A DNA stretch of 64,000 bases, taken from contig NZ_OZ007001.1 in the NCBI RefSeq assembly GCF_963931295.1, forward strand, positions 1,987,137 through 2,051,136, in the 5' to 3' direction. Positions 44,431 through 53,680 of this stretch are shown piece by piece. Source of the DNA: an uncultured Mailhella sp. Its GTDB lineage: Bacteria; Desulfobacterota; Desulfovibrionia; Desulfovibrionales; Desulfovibrionaceae. Both the position numbers and the translations under genes were made by a program. Position 1 is the first letter of the stretch, and every line of letters starts with the position of its first letter. The notes beneath the pieces are model-generated. The model searched no databases, was not told the DNA's origin, and saw only the letters and a program-made list of their open reading frames with translations.

Positions 44431-45432
44431 TTACTGAAGCCGGTTCCACACGAATCGGATATAGGGTTGCATGACGGTGAGCGCCTTTTCCGCCGTGAGC
44501 GGAAGCGTGGCTCCGGCGGCGTTGCGGTGACCGCCGCCGCCGAACTGGGCAGCCACGTCCCGCACGTTGTCCTTGCCCGAGGAGCGGAGGCTGGCCTTTG
44601 ACTCCACCTTGCCGTTCTTTTCCTCTTCGCGCAGCATGAGGGCCACGCGCACGCCGGAGAGGCGGCGCAGCTGCTCCACAATGCCTTCCGAGTCTTCGCG
44701 GCTGGCGTTGCATTCGCGCAGATCCTCAAGCGTGATGAGCGCCGCGGCAAGACGACCGTCTTCGAGAATGCGCGCGTTCTGCATGGCGCGCCCCCACAGG
44801 CGCAGGCGGGCTTCGGTCCAGTTGTTTTCCATGCACTCGCGCAGATGCGAGAGCTTGAGGCCCTGTTCCGCCATTTCGGCCACAAGGCGCAGGGCTCCGG
44901 GCGTGGTGTTGCCGTAGCTGAAGTTGCCGGTGTCGGCGGAAATGGCCACGTACAGCGCTTCGGCGATGGCGCCGTTCAGCGTCACGCGCAGCGCCTTGGC
45001 GATGTAGGCCACCATTTCGCCCGTGGCGGCCATGCCGGGATCCACCCAGTTGGCTTCGGTGCCGAAGCGCGGATTGGCCAGGTGATGGTCGATGTTCACG
45101 GTGGGCACGCGGTCGAGCAGGGGCTGGATGGTCTCGCCGAGTCTGGCCCTGTCGCCGCAGTCGAGGCAGACCACGAGGTCGGGCTCGCAGGGCAGCTTGT
45201 CCAGGCTGGAGAGCACCGGGCCGGGCAGGGTGAGGAACTTCAGGCAGGGAGCCATGCCGTCTTCGTTGAACACGAGAGCTTCCAGACCGATGGCGCGCAG
45301 CGCCCAGGCCATGGCAAGGCTTGAGCCCATGGCGTCGGGGTCGGGATGCGCATGCGCGGCGATGAGCACGCGCTTGTGCTTCCGGAGAGCGGAAAGCACT
45401 TCTTCGGGAACGGGAGTGGTTTCAGTCGTCAT
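44431..45432 (-). CDS. nrnA: DHH-family oligoribonuclease/pAp phosphatase (NrnA-like)
   Basis: The protein of about 333 residues has the DHH motifs AAHAHPDPDAMGSSLA, LDCGD and NIDHH, and a DHHA1 domain ending in FGGGGHRNAAGATL. NrnA proteins degrade nanoRNAs and dephosphorylate 3'-phosphoadenosine 5'-phosphate, a by-product of sulfur metabolism. The start at 45432 is within the end of the DUF503 gene, an overlap of 11 bases; a TTG four codons earlier is possible. Confidence 0.93.
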   Translation of the reverse strand: MTTETTPVPEEVLSALRKHKRVLIAAHAHPDPDAMGSSLAMAWALRAIGLEALVFNEDGMAPCLKFLTLPGPVLSSLDKLPCEPDLVVCLDCGDRARLGETIQPLLDRVPTVNIDHHLANPRFGTEANWVDPGMAATGEMVAYIAKALRVTLNGAIAEALYVAISADTGNFSYGNTTPGALRLVAEMAEQGLKLSHLRECMENNWTEARLRLWGRAMQNARILEDGRLAAALITLEDLRECNASREDSEGIVEQLRRLSGVRVALMLREEEKNGKVESKASLRSSGKDNVRDVAAQFGGGGHRNAAGATLPLTAEKALTVMQPYIRFVWNRLQ

Positions 45433-45712
45433 AGAAAAACTCAAGGTCGCTGTAGACCATTTCTTCTTCGCACACGGCTTCCATCATGAGCAGGCACTTG
45501 TCCATGCGCGACTGCATGTGCCTTTCGCTGTTGCTTACCGATACGACCTGAAGCCGGAGCCTGACCAGCGATTCTTCGGTTCCGGCTTCGGCGACGGCCA
45601 CGTTGAAGGTGTTGCGCACCTTCTGCTTGAGGCTGTTCGCCACACGGCGCTTGCCCTTGAGGGAGTCGTTGCCGTGCAGAGCGTATTCCACGGTGAGAAC
45701 GCCTATGACCAT
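45422..45712 (-). CDS. DUF503 (YlxP-like) protein
   Basis: The 96-residue protein fits DUF503: GVLTVEYALHGNDSLKGKRR at the start, then a ferredoxin-like fold with RNTFNVAVAEAG and LQVVSVSNSERH. DUF503 genes usually stand in the infB-rbfA-truB cluster next to nrnA and are thought to act in ribosome biogenesis. Here it keeps its nrnA neighbour but not rbfA. It overlaps nrnA and is 13 bases after argJ. Confidence 0.88.
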   Translation of the reverse strand: MVIGVLTVEYALHGNDSLKGKRRVANSLKQKVRNTFNVAVAEAGTEESLVRLRLQVVSVSNSERHMQSRMDKCLLMMEAVCEEEMVYSDLEFFYDD

Positions 45713-45725
45713 GCCGTGCGCCTTG

Positions 45726-46934
45726 TCAGGAGCGATAGTCGGAGTTGAGGGAAACGTAGCCGTGGGAAAGGTCGGAGGCGAGCAGACGGGCTTCGCCCTT
45801 ACCGTCGCCGAGCACGATGTCGAGCGGCAGATCAACCTTCTTGAGCGGTTCTTCGAGCAGTGCGTCGAAGTCCAGATCGGTGGGGCGTCCGTTGCGGAAG
45901 AGCTCCACGCCGCACAGCGTGACGCGCAGCGCCATGGGATCGAAATCCACGCCTGCGCGGCCGGCTGCGGCCACGATGCGGCCCCAGTTGGGATCGCGTC
46001 CGAACATGGCCGTCTTCACGAGCTGGGAATGACCCACGGTGCGGGCCACCTTTTCGGCGTCCGCGTCGCAGGCGGCGCCGGTCACATGAATGTGCATGAC
46101 CTTGGTGGCTCCTTCGCCGTCCTTCACGAGCATGTAGGCAAGTTCGCCGAGCACTTCGGTGAGGGCGCTTTCCAGAAGCGGCAGTTCTTCTTCGGTCACG
46201 GTCACGCCGGAAGCGCCGTTGGCCAGGCCGTAGAGAGAATCGTTGGTGGAGGTGTCGCCGTCGACGCTCACGCGGTTGAAGGTGGCGTCCGCGGCGCGGC
46301 GGAACATGGCGCGCCAGACGGCGGGATCCACGGAAGCGTCGCACATCACGAGGGAGAGCATGGTGGCCATGTTCGGGCAGATCATGCCCGCGCCCTTGGC
46401 CACGCCGGCGAGACGCACCGTGCCGCCGGAAAGGGAAAGCTCGCGTCCGGACATCTTGGGATAGGCGTCGGTGGTCATCATGGCGCGGGCGAGGCCCTCG
46501 ATGTCCACCTTGCCGAGCGAGGCCACGAGGGCGGGAACGGCGGCGGCCCATTTGTCCATGAGCATCTGTGCGCCGATCACGCCGGTGGAGGCGGGAAGCA
46601 GCTCGTCGGCGGAAACGTTTTCGCCCGCTTCGCGCAGGGCGGCGCTCACCATGGCGAGGGTGCGCAGGCAGTTTTCCCGCCCCTGTTCGCCGGTGCAGGC
46701 GTTGGCCTGGCCGGAGTTGAAGAGCACGCCGCGCACGCCCTTTTCATCGGAATGCTTGATGTTTTCCTGAGAAACGAGCACGGGGGCGGCCCGGAAAAGA
46801 TTGGTGGTGAACACGCCTGCGGCGGTGGCGGGCACGTCGCTGAAGGCGAGGGAAAGATCATTGCGGTCGAGATGCTTGCCCCGGAAATCGGCGTTGGCCG
46901 CGGCGAGGCGGAAGCCCTGAGGTATCTGGATCAT
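45726..46934 (-). CDS. argJ: Bifunctional glutamate N-acetyltransferase/amino-acid acetyltransferase
   Basis: ArgJ moves the acetyl group from N-acetylornithine to glutamate in arginine synthesis. The 402-residue precursor has the self-cleavage site KGAGMICPNMATML, where the Thr becomes the N-terminal nucleophile of the beta chain. Other marks are LPASTGVIG and GRDPNWGRI. The start ATG at 46934 has GGAG upstream. It is the first gene of the operon that continues with DUF503, nrnA, dapF and dapA. Confidence 0.96.
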   Translation of the reverse strand: MIQIPQGFRLAAANADFRGKHLDRNDLSLAFSDVPATAAGVFTTNLFRAAPVLVSQENIKHSDEKGVRGVLFNSGQANACTGEQGRENCLRTLAMVSAALREAGENVSADELLPASTGVIGAQMLMDKWAAAVPALVASLGKVDIEGLARAMMTTDAYPKMSGRELSLSGGTVRLAGVAKGAGMICPNMATMLSLVMCDASVDPAVWRAMFRRAADATFNRVSVDGDTSTNDSLYGLANGASGVTVTEEELPLLESALTEVLGELAYMLVKDGEGATKVMHIHVTGAACDADAEKVARTVGHSQLVKTAMFGRDPNWGRIVAAAGRAGVDFDPMALRVTLCGVELFRNGRPTDLDFDALLEEPLKKVDLPLDIVLGDGKGEARLLASDLSHGYVSLNSDYRS

Positions 46935-47168
46935 GGAAAGTTCTCCGTTCCTTTGGAAAATGCCTTTCCAATCTGCCACACTTGCCCGGCAGGCGCAAGC
47001 AGCGCAAGGCCCGGAAGGGAGATTACCAGTGGAAAAGACAGTGAAAATCAGGGGGGGTAAAAAGGAGAAAGAGCCTTCTTGCGCGAGCTTTCCCGCCGTG
47101 CTAATCTCCGCTCGTTCTTTGCGAACGCCCCCAGACCTTCAACCCGGCCTTGCGCCCTTGTGACACCC

Positions 47169-47783
47169 ATGTCTGAAAACTCTGGAAAGAAAGGCAGTTC
47201 CATGTTTCGCGACTACGGCGAAGCGCTGCTGACGGCAGTGGTGCTGGCTCTTGTCATCCGAACCTTTTTTCTTCAGGCGTACACCATTCCTTCCGGTTCC
47301 ATGCTGCAGACCGTGCAGATCGGCGACTACGTTCTGGTCAACAAGTTCGTGTACGGCGTGAAGATTCCCTTTACCGACAAATACCTGTTCCGCGGCGAGG
47401 ATCCGCAGATAGGCGACATCATCGTGTTCAAGTATCCCCGCGATCCCAGCACCGACTACATCAAGCGCGTGGTGGGACTTCCCGGCGACGTCATTGAAAT
47501 GCGCAACAAACAGTTCTACCGCAACGGCGAGCCCGTGAAGGAAGACTACATTCAGCAGCTCTACCCCAACGTGATCGGCAGACTCGACAACATCGGTCCC
47601 GTGACCGTGCCCCCGGATTCCTACTTCGTCATGGGCGACAACCGCGACAATTCCGAGGATTCCCGCGCCTGGGGCTGCGTGCCGCGCTCCTACATTCACG
47701 GCAAGGCCTGGCGCATTTACTGGTCGTGGGACGGCGACACCCATACGCCGCGCCTTGGCCGTCTCGGCCATCTTGTCGAATAG
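47169..47783 (+). CDS. lepB: Signal peptidase I
   Basis: The protein of about 204 residues has one N-terminal membrane helix (ALLTAVVLALVIRTFFLQAY), the catalytic serine in IPSGSMLQT and the lysine in STDYIKRVVGLPGDV, and box E GDNRDNSEDSRAWG. It cleaves signal peptides of exported proteins. The start is uncertain: 47169 has no good ribosome binding site, while the ATG at 47202 has AAAGG seven bases upstream and would shorten the protein by 11 residues. Transcribed on its own, divergent from argJ. Confidence 0.95.
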   Translation: MSENSGKKGSSMFRDYGEALLTAVVLALVIRTFFLQAYTIPSGSMLQTVQIGDYVLVNKFVYGVKIPFTDKYLFRGEDPQIGDIIVFKYPRDPSTDYIKRVVGLPGDVIEMRNKQFYRNGEPVKEDYIQQLYPNVIGRLDNIGPVTVPPDSYFVMGDNRDNSEDSRAWGCVPRSYIHGKAWRIYWSWDGDTHTPRLGRLGHLVE

Positions 47784-47812
47784 CGGTCCGAACCATTTCT
47801 CCTTCGGGGCGA

Positions 47813-47856
47813 CTCTCCCGGAACGCGCCGCTTCGGGAGAGCCGTTGTTTTTTCTG
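47813..47856 (+). terminator. Probable terminator after lepB
   Basis: CTCTCCCG (47813-47820) pairs with CGGGAGAG (47834-47841) with a 13-base loop, and six T residues follow after a short gap. It lies 30 bases past the lepB stop codon. Confidence 0.6.
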
Positions 47857-47957
47857 AACAGGGCCCTGCGCCCCTGAACGCTCCGGCGCGTCGGCCGCGC
47901 AGGCTGCCGCGTGCCCGTTGCCGGTCGTACAATGTCAACCTTCGGAAGGATGCTTTC

Positions 47958-48563
47958 GTGCAGCGAATTCCCGAACCTCTGAAAAATCTCGTGGACCAGC
48001 TCGCCCGCCTGCCCGGGCTCGGGCCCAAGTCTGCCATGCGCGCCGCCATGACTCTGCTCAAGTGGCCCGAAGCCGAAGTGCGCCGACTGGGCAAAAGCGT
48101 GTACGAGCTGCGCGACACGCTTCATCTGTGCAGCCGCTGCGGCGGCCTTTCCGATTCCGATCCGTGCCCCATCTGCGCCGATCCCGAGCGCGACGAAACC
48201 CAGCTCTGCCTTGTGGCCGAGTGGGACAGCATGCTCACCATGGAAGAGGGCAATTTCTACAAGGGCTATTACATGATTCTCGGCGGCCTTCTTGCGCCGC
48301 TCGATCACAGCCCCGCGGAGACACTGGAAATGGATCGTCTGCGCGCCCGCCTTGCCGAAGGCCGGGTGAAGGAGCTCATCCTCGCCCTCGGAGCCACGGC
48401 CGAAGCCGAAGCCACGGCCACCTTCGTGAAGGAACAGGTGAGCGCGCGCTTTCCCGAAGTGCGCGTCACGCGGCTTGCCCAGGGCATTCCGCTGGGCGCC
48501 GAAGTCAAATACATGGACAGGGAAACGCTGCGCCAGTCGCTGCGCTACCGTCAGGCTCTGTAG
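47958..48563 (+). CDS. recR: Recombination protein RecR
   Basis: The 201-residue protein has an N-terminal helix-hairpin-helix (ARLPGLGPKSAMRAA), a C4 zinc finger (CSRCGGLSDSDPCPIC), a Toprim domain (LVAEWDSMLTMEEG, where AEWD replaces the more common VEDP, and YYMILGGLLAPLD) and a C-terminal Walker-like segment ending IPLGAEVKYMDRETL. RecR works with RecO in the RecF pathway of gap repair. It starts with GTG, preceded by GGAAGGA. Confidence 0.93.
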   Translation: MQRIPEPLKNLVDQLARLPGLGPKSAMRAAMTLLKWPEAEVRRLGKSVYELRDTLHLCSRCGGLSDSDPCPICADPERDETQLCLVAEWDSMLTMEEGNFYKGYYMILGGLLAPLDHSPAETLEMDRLRARLAEGRVKELILALGATAEAEATATFVKEQVSARFPEVRVTRLAQGIPLGAEVKYMDRETLRQSLRYRQAL

Positions 48564-48631
48564 CGGCCGCACGCCGCGCGTTTGCCGGGCGCTTCCCGGC
48601 CTCACCCGAATGTCAACGTCATGGAGATAGC

Positions 48632-48838
48632 ATGGCCTTTTATTTTGCTCCCCGCGAGGCGAGAACCACGCTGACCTGCCCCGACTGCGGAAAGCCGCTG
48701 GACATCCGCCGCACCTGTCATGAGGCGTACATGCAGTGTTCCGCCTGCCGACGCACCTTTCCGCTCAAGCAGTTCATCAGTCAGATGGACGAAGTGATGG
48801 AAGAATTCCTCGAACGGCTGTACGCCGACCGCGTGTAG
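48632..48838 (+). CDS. Small dual-CXXC zinc-ribbon protein
   Basis: The 68-residue protein has two knuckles, CPDCGK at residues 16-21 and CSACRR at 36-41, each with CxxC spacing as in zinc ribbons, then a short acidic helix MDEVMEEFLERLY. Its function is unknown. The size and location between recR and a large membrane enzyme suggest a metal-binding accessory or regulatory protein. GGAGATAGC precedes the ATG. It is too small for firm family assignment. Confidence 0.75.
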   Translation: MAFYFAPREARTTLTCPDCGKPLDIRRTCHEAYMQCSACRRTFPLKQFISQMDEVMEEFLERLYADRV

Positions 48839-48888
48839 CCTCTCTGCGGGAGACGCCCCTCCGGCGGCCTTCCGCCCAAGGAGCAACT

Positions 48889-50991
48889 ATGAGCTCTCGC
48901 CGTTCTTCATTTGCGGCCTTCCAGCCGCTTGTGGACATCGCGCTGTTCGTTTTTGTCAACACGGCGCTGTTCTTTGCCGCCCGACTGGCGCTTCTCTACT
49001 TTCTTCTGCCCGACATCACCGAACGCGGGCACATTCTCCACGCCCTTTACATAGGCCTCAAGTTCGACGCGCGCATGGCGGTGTTCATGGCGCTGCCTCT
49101 GGCCTTCTGTCTGCTCTGGCCGCGCCTTGAACGCGCCGTCTCGCGCGAGGGCGCGTCGTTTGCGCGGAAGGCGCTCTGCCTCGTCACCGGCCTGATGGCC
49201 GCCGGAGCCATGCTCGTCTATGTGTTCGACTTCGGCTTCTTCTTCTATCTGCATCAGCACATCGACATGGGCGCGAAGGTCTTTCTGGAAGACCCCTCGG
49301 AATCCGTGCGCATGGTGTGGCAGAGCTATCCCGTGCCGCTCATCGTTGCGGCCTTCGCCGTGGCGGAAGCGCTTTACGTGTGGCTGTTTGCGCGTTTTCT
49401 GCGCTCCCACGCGGCGTTCCCCATCCGTCCGAAAATGGGCGGGGAAGGCTGCACCCGCAAGTGGCGCGCCTTCATCACCACGGCCTCGCTGGTCATGCTC
49501 TTCATCGTGGGCTACGGACAGATCAGCTCCAACTTCTTCCCCCTGCGCTGGAGCAACGCCTATTTCAGTTCGGACAAGAACATCGCCATTCTGGCCGTGA
49601 ACCCCATCCAGAACCTTTACGACACCCGCAACTACGGCAAGGCGCTTCCGCCGAACATCGAGGCCACCCGCGAGGCCTGGCCCCGCATGGCCGCGTACCT
49701 GCGCGTTCCCGAAGGCGCGGAGCCGCTCACCTACGTGCGGCATTTCCCCGGCAGGGCCATGGAAAAGCGCCCGAACATCGTGATTCTCATCATGGAATCC
49801 CTGTGCTGGGAGCGCACGTCCCTCGCGCCTTCCATGCCCGCTTCCCTCGGCCCGGATATTGATCCCACGCCGTTTCTCAGGGAACTGGCCCCGAAGAGCC
49901 TCTATTACCCCAATTTCTATTCGCCCACCCGCACCACGGCCCGCGCCGTGTTCACCACCATCAGCGGCGTGCCGGACGTGAACCATTCCGGCGGCACCAC
50001 GTCGCGCAATCCCAAGCTGGTGGATCAGTCTTCGGTGTTCAATGAATTCGCGGGCTACGAGAAGTATTACATGATAGGCGGAAACGCCAACTGGGCCAAC
50101 ATCCGCGGCATGCTTCAGCACAACGTGGAAGACCTGCACCTTCTGGAGGAATCGGCCTGGGAAGCCCCCAACACCGACGTGTGGGGCGTGTCCGACATCG
50201 CCATGTTCCGCGAAGCCGTGGACGTGCTCTCCGGCAGCGACAAGCCCTTCATTTCCGTGATTCAGTCGGCCTCGTTTCACCGGCCCTACACCATTCCCGA
50301 CGACAACGAAGGCTACGTGTCTCCGCCCGATCCCTCGCCCGAGGCTCTGGCCTGGTACGGCTACGAAAGCGCCGAGGAATTCCGTTCCCTGCATCTTTCC
50401 GATCACGCCCTGCGCCGCTTCTTCGACAAGGCCTCGAAGCAGCCGTGGTTCAACGACACCGTGTTCGTCATCATGGGCGATCACGGCCTGAACAACAATT
50501 CCACCAACATCACTCCCGCCGTGCGCGCGTGCAACCTTCAGGCGTGGCACATTCCGCTGCTCATCTACGCGCCGGGCGGTCAGGTGAAGCCGGGCGTGAA
50601 TCCGGCTCCGCACATTCAGCCGGACGTTCTGCCTTCCATGGCGGCGCTGGCTGGTCTGGACTTCTACACCAACACGCTGGGCCGCAATCTTTTCGACCCC
50701 GCCAACGACGCCGACGCCGTGGCCTTCATCAGCGACACCGACAGCGTTCACTACCTGCTGGAAGACGGCTACGTGTACGCCGTACGTCCGAAGGGCGACG
50801 CCCTGTACCGTCTGGACGAGCGCACGCCCGACAACAACGCCCGCGATCTGCGGGCCGAGGAGCCGGAAAGGGCGGCCTCCATGCGGCAGAAGCTCATGGA
50901 TTTCTACTACACGTCGCAGTACCTCCTGCACAACAACGGCAAGGATCGCATTGCGGCCGCGCGCGCCGCGGCAAAGGACGCGGGAAAATAA
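48889..50991 (+). CDS. LTA-synthase-like membrane sulfatase-family protein
   Basis: The 700-residue protein has five membrane helices in the first 250 residues and then a large alkaline phosphatase-like domain facing the periplasm. The metal site has ILIMESL and MGDHGLNNNS, and the nucleophile is in YSPTRTTARAVFTTISG. Such enzymes in Gram-negative bacteria (OpgB/MdoB, EptA, LTA-synthase-like) transfer phosphoglycerol or phosphoethanolamine to periplasmic glycans or lipid A. The substrate here is not clear from sequence. AAGGAG precedes the ATG. The rnhA gene begins three bases after it, so both are in one operon. Confidence 0.88.
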   Translation: MSSRRSSFAAFQPLVDIALFVFVNTALFFAARLALLYFLLPDITERGHILHALYIGLKFDARMAVFMALPLAFCLLWPRLERAVSREGASFARKALCLVTGLMAAGAMLVYVFDFGFFFYLHQHIDMGAKVFLEDPSESVRMVWQSYPVPLIVAAFAVAEALYVWLFARFLRSHAAFPIRPKMGGEGCTRKWRAFITTASLVMLFIVGYGQISSNFFPLRWSNAYFSSDKNIAILAVNPIQNLYDTRNYGKALPPNIEATREAWPRMAAYLRVPEGAEPLTYVRHFPGRAMEKRPNIVILIMESLCWERTSLAPSMPASLGPDIDPTPFLRELAPKSLYYPNFYSPTRTTARAVFTTISGVPDVNHSGGTTSRNPKLVDQSSVFNEFAGYEKYYMIGGNANWANIRGMLQHNVEDLHLLEESAWEAPNTDVWGVSDIAMFREAVDVLSGSDKPFISVIQSASFHRPYTIPDDNEGYVSPPDPSPEALAWYGYESAEEFRSLHLSDHALRRFFDKASKQPWFNDTVFVIMGDHGLNNNSTNITPAVRACNLQAWHIPLLIYAPGGQVKPGVNPAPHIQPDVLPSMAALAGLDFYTNTLGRNLFDPANDADAVAFISDTDSVHYLLEDGYVYAVRPKGDALYRLDERTPDNNARDLRAEEPERAASMRQKLMDFYYTSQYLLHNNGKDRIAAARAAAKDAGK

Positions 50992-50994
50992 GCC

Positions 50995-51471
50995 ATGAAG
51001 ACCGTGACCATTCACACCGACGGCTCCTGCCTCGGCAATCCCGGCCCGGGCGGCTGGGCCGCCGTGCTGACGTGCGAGGGCTCGAAGGGCCCGGCCAGAC
51101 GCGAAATGAGCGGCGGCTTTGCCCGCACCACGAACAACCGCATGGAGATCCTGGCCGTGCTGGAGGCGCTCGGCGCGCTTCGCGAGCCCTGCGTGGTCGA
51201 GCTCTACACCGATTCGCAGTACGTGGCCAAGGCCATCAAGGACCGCTGGCTGGCGGGCTGGCTGCGCAACAACTGGCTGACTTCGGCCAAGAAGCCGGTG
51301 AAGAACCAGGATTTGTGGAAGCGCATGCCCGAGCTCCTTTCCCGGCACGAGGTGCGTTTTCACTGGCTCAAGGGCCATGCTGGACACGCGGAAAACGAGC
51401 GCTGCGACGAACTGGCCCGGACGGAGGCTTCCCGGAAGGATCTGCCCGAGGACGTGGGCTTTTCCGACTAG
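50995..51471 (+). CDS. rnhA: Ribonuclease HI
   Basis: The 158-residue enzyme cleaves RNA in RNA-DNA hybrids. The catalytic residues are visible: Asp in [15 protein letters not shown], Glu in [13 protein letters not shown], Asp in [12 protein letters not shown] and Asp in [12 protein letters not shown]. The length is typical. It lies three bases after the sulfatase-like gene. Confidence 0.96.
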   Translation: MKTVTIHTDGSCLGNPGPGGWAAVLTCEGSKGPARREMSGGFARTTNNRMEILAVLEALGALREPCVVELYTDSQYVAKAIKDRWLAGWLRNNWLTSAKKPVKNQDLWKRMPELLSRHEVRFHWLKGHAGHAENERCDELARTEASRKDLPEDVGFSD

Positions 51472-51797
51472 CGTTTGACCTGCGGAAGCGGTGAGCGCCG
51501 CTTTCGTTGCGGGCGACCGCCTTTGATGACGGTCATGCGACCCACAGATGCGCGGGGAGCACGTCGGAAGGCACTGGCGCCGCACTCTGGAACGTCGTTT
51601 ATGCATGCTTGTCGCGGCGGACGCAGAAAAAACGTTCGCCGCGGCTTTTTTGCGCCCGCCGCCTTCGGAGCGGAAGCGGCCGCGGGCTGTTTCGCCAGGG
51701 TTTCTGCGCGTGCTTTCCTCCAAAAGAAATGTGGAAAAAAAGAGGGTTGCGCTCTCGTCTTGTCCTGCCGGGCATCCTGTGTTAGACTTGTGCCGTT
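51472..51797. other. Gap between rnhA and prmC, nothing firm
   Basis: These 325 bases have a weak six-base stem (AAGCGG / CCGCTT, 51486-51503) followed by TTCGTTG, which is doubtful as a terminator of rnhA. An AT-rich part near 51720-51790 may hold the prmC promoter. No gene is supported. Confidence 0.45.
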
Positions 51798-52652
51798 ATG
51801 ACCCGACGTGAATGGAAAATACGCGCGACGGCCCGCCTTGCCGGCACGGAAGCTCCGGCAACGGTAGCCGCTCTTCTGCTTTGTCATGTGCTCGGCATAG
51901 ACAAGGTGGCGCTTGTGGCCCATTCCGAAGAAGAGGTGCCGGCCGACGCGGAGCGTCAGCTTGAAGCGCTTCTGGCGCGTCGTCTGGCCGGAGAGCCTGC
52001 GGCTTATCTGATCGGCCGTCGCGAATTTTACGGTCGCGATTTCTTTGTGGACTTAGGCACCCTCATTCCCCGCCCCGAAACGGAGCATCTTGTGGAAGCT
52101 GCGCTGGAGTTTTTCGGCGATCGGCAGGACGTGCGCTTTCTTGACCTCGGCACGGGCAGCGGCTGCATCGCCGTGACGCTGGCGGCGGAGAGGCCGACAT
52201 GGCGCGGCGCGGCCGTGGATATTTCGTCCGCCGCGCTGAAGACGGCCCGAAGAAACGCCGAAGCAAACGGCGCAGCCGACGCCGTCAGCTTCATTGAGGC
52301 CGATTTCACCAGGCCTCTGCCTTTTGCCTGCGGCAGTTTTGATCTTGTCGTCAGCAATCCCCCCTACATCAGTGAAGAAGAATACGCCGGACTCGATCCC
52401 GGCGTCAGGAATTTTGAGCCGCGCTCCGCGCTGGTGCCCGGGCCTTCGGGGCTGGAACATCCCCGCGCGGTGGAAGCGGCGGCCCGCGCCCTGCTGAAGG
52501 AAGGCGGCCTGCTGCTCATGGAGCATGGATGCCTTCAGGGCGATGCGTGCCGGGCGTTGTGTCCGGACGCGTACTGGAAGGATATGCGCACGGGACGCGA
52601 CCTCGCCGGAAAGGACAGATTCCTTTTCGCGGTGAGGCGTTCGTACGCGTAA
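51798..52652 (+). CDS. prmC: Peptide chain release factor N5-glutamine methyltransferase
   Basis: The 284-residue protein has a helical N-terminal domain and a class I methyltransferase fold with LDLGTGSGCIAVTLA for SAM binding and the signature VSNPPYISEEEY that contacts the glutamine of the GGQ motif in RF1 and RF2. The ATG at 51798 has a weak ribosome binding site. It is followed by lpxC after 60 bases. Confidence 0.94.
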   Translation: MTRREWKIRATARLAGTEAPATVAALLLCHVLGIDKVALVAHSEEEVPADAERQLEALLARRLAGEPAAYLIGRREFYGRDFFVDLGTLIPRPETEHLVEAALEFFGDRQDVRFLDLGTGSGCIAVTLAAERPTWRGAAVDISSAALKTARRNAEANGAADAVSFIEADFTRPLPFACGSFDLVVSNPPYISEEEYAGLDPGVRNFEPRSALVPGPSGLEHPRAVEAAARALLKEGGLLLMEHGCLQGDACRALCPDAYWKDMRTGRDLAGKDRFLFAVRRSYA

Positions 52653-52713
52653 ACCCCCGGTTGCCCGGGGAAAGCCGCGGCGGAATGTTCCGCCGGGCGT
52701 TCAGGAGATCGTC

Positions 52714-53565
52714 ATGCCCCAGACCACTCTTGGCGGCACTGTCACCTGCAGGGGGATTTCCCTGCATTCCGGCCATGAAGTCAGCGTGGAGTTCCGTCCT
52801 GCTGCGGAAAATTCGGGTATTGTTTTTCATATTCATTCCGACGACGGCGTGCATCTGCTTTCTCCCCGTCCGGAAGCCGTGAGCACCACGGAACTGGCCA
52901 CCACCATCAGCGACGGCAAGGTCAGCGTGTCCACCATCGAGCACGTGCTCGCCGCCCTGAACGGTCTTGCCGTGGACAACGTGGAAGTTCACGTCTTCGG
53001 CGGCGAAGCCCCCATTCTCGACGGTTCGGCGATGGTGGTGGTGGATTCTCTGCTCAGCGTCGGCCTTCGTTCTCAGAACGCGCCCCGTCGCGTGGCGCGC
53101 GTGACGCGCGAGTTTTCGCTGGAAAAGGACGGAAAGTCCATTGTTGTGCGCCCCTTCGACGGCTTTTACGTGGACTACACCATCCGTTTCCCGCATCCGG
53201 TCATCGGGGAGGAACACTTTGCGCTGAACGTCACGCCGGAATCCTTTGAAAAGGAAGTGGCGTCCGCCCGCACCTTCGGCTTCCTCAAGGAAGTGGAATA
53301 CCTGCACAGCCGCGGTCTTGCGCGCGGCGGCTCGCTGCAGAACGTGGTCGTGGTGGGCGATGAAGGCGTCATCAACAAGGAAGGGCTGCGTTTCCCCGAC
53401 GAATTCGTGCGTCACAAGATGCTGGATTTCATCGGCGACATGGCCATGCTCGGTACGCCGCTGCAGGGAGCCTTTACGGTGTCCTGCTCCGGGCACGGGC
53501 ACAACAACGCCTTTCTGCGGGAGCTCGTGCGCGGCGAGGGCCTGCTGGAATACGTGAATCTTTAG
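52714..53565 (+). CDS. lpxC: UDP-3-O-acyl-N-acetylglucosamine deacetylase
   Basis: LpxC carries out the first committed step of lipid A synthesis. The 283-residue protein has the zinc ligands in VSTIEHVLAALNG (His) and FVRHKMLDFIGD (His and Asp), the general acid-base Glu in GGEAPILDGSAM and the His in SGHGHNN near the end. AGGAG lies just before the ATG. A strong hairpin at 53571-53601 and a terminator at 53681-53716 follow. Confidence 0.96.
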   Translation: MPQTTLGGTVTCRGISLHSGHEVSVEFRPAAENSGIVFHIHSDDGVHLLSPRPEAVSTTELATTISDGKVSVSTIEHVLAALNGLAVDNVEVHVFGGEAPILDGSAMVVVDSLLSVGLRSQNAPRRVARVTREFSLEKDGKSIVVRPFDGFYVDYTIRFPHPVIGEEHFALNVTPESFEKEVASARTFGFLKEVEYLHSRGLARGGSLQNVVVVGDEGVINKEGLRFPDEFVRHKMLDFIGDMAMLGTPLQGAFTVSCSGHGHNNAFLRELVRGEGLLEYVNL

Positions 53566-53570
53566 CCTGA

Positions 53571-53601
53571 CGCCGGAAGACGCGTCGCGCGTTTTCCGGC
53601 G
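53571..53601 (+). repeat. 14-bp hairpin just after lpxC
   Basis: CGCCGGAAGACGCG (53571-53584) pairs with CGCGTTTTCCGGCG (53588-53601) over 14 positions with one G-T, around a three-base loop. No T tract follows, so a role in mRNA 3'-end protection, upstream of the terminator at 53681, is more likely than termination. Confidence 0.6.
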
Positions 53602-53680
53602 GCCTGAACAGGCGCGGGCTGCCGGAAGATTCGTCGGACGCCGCGTCGGAGAATCGGCGTTTTCTCCGCCGGACGAGTAA

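Noticed and set aside
48907-51723. Minus-strand open frame of 938 codons opposite the sulfatase-like gene and rnhA
   Set aside because: It spans two recognisable genes on the other strand and has a repetitive His/Gly/Arg translation.
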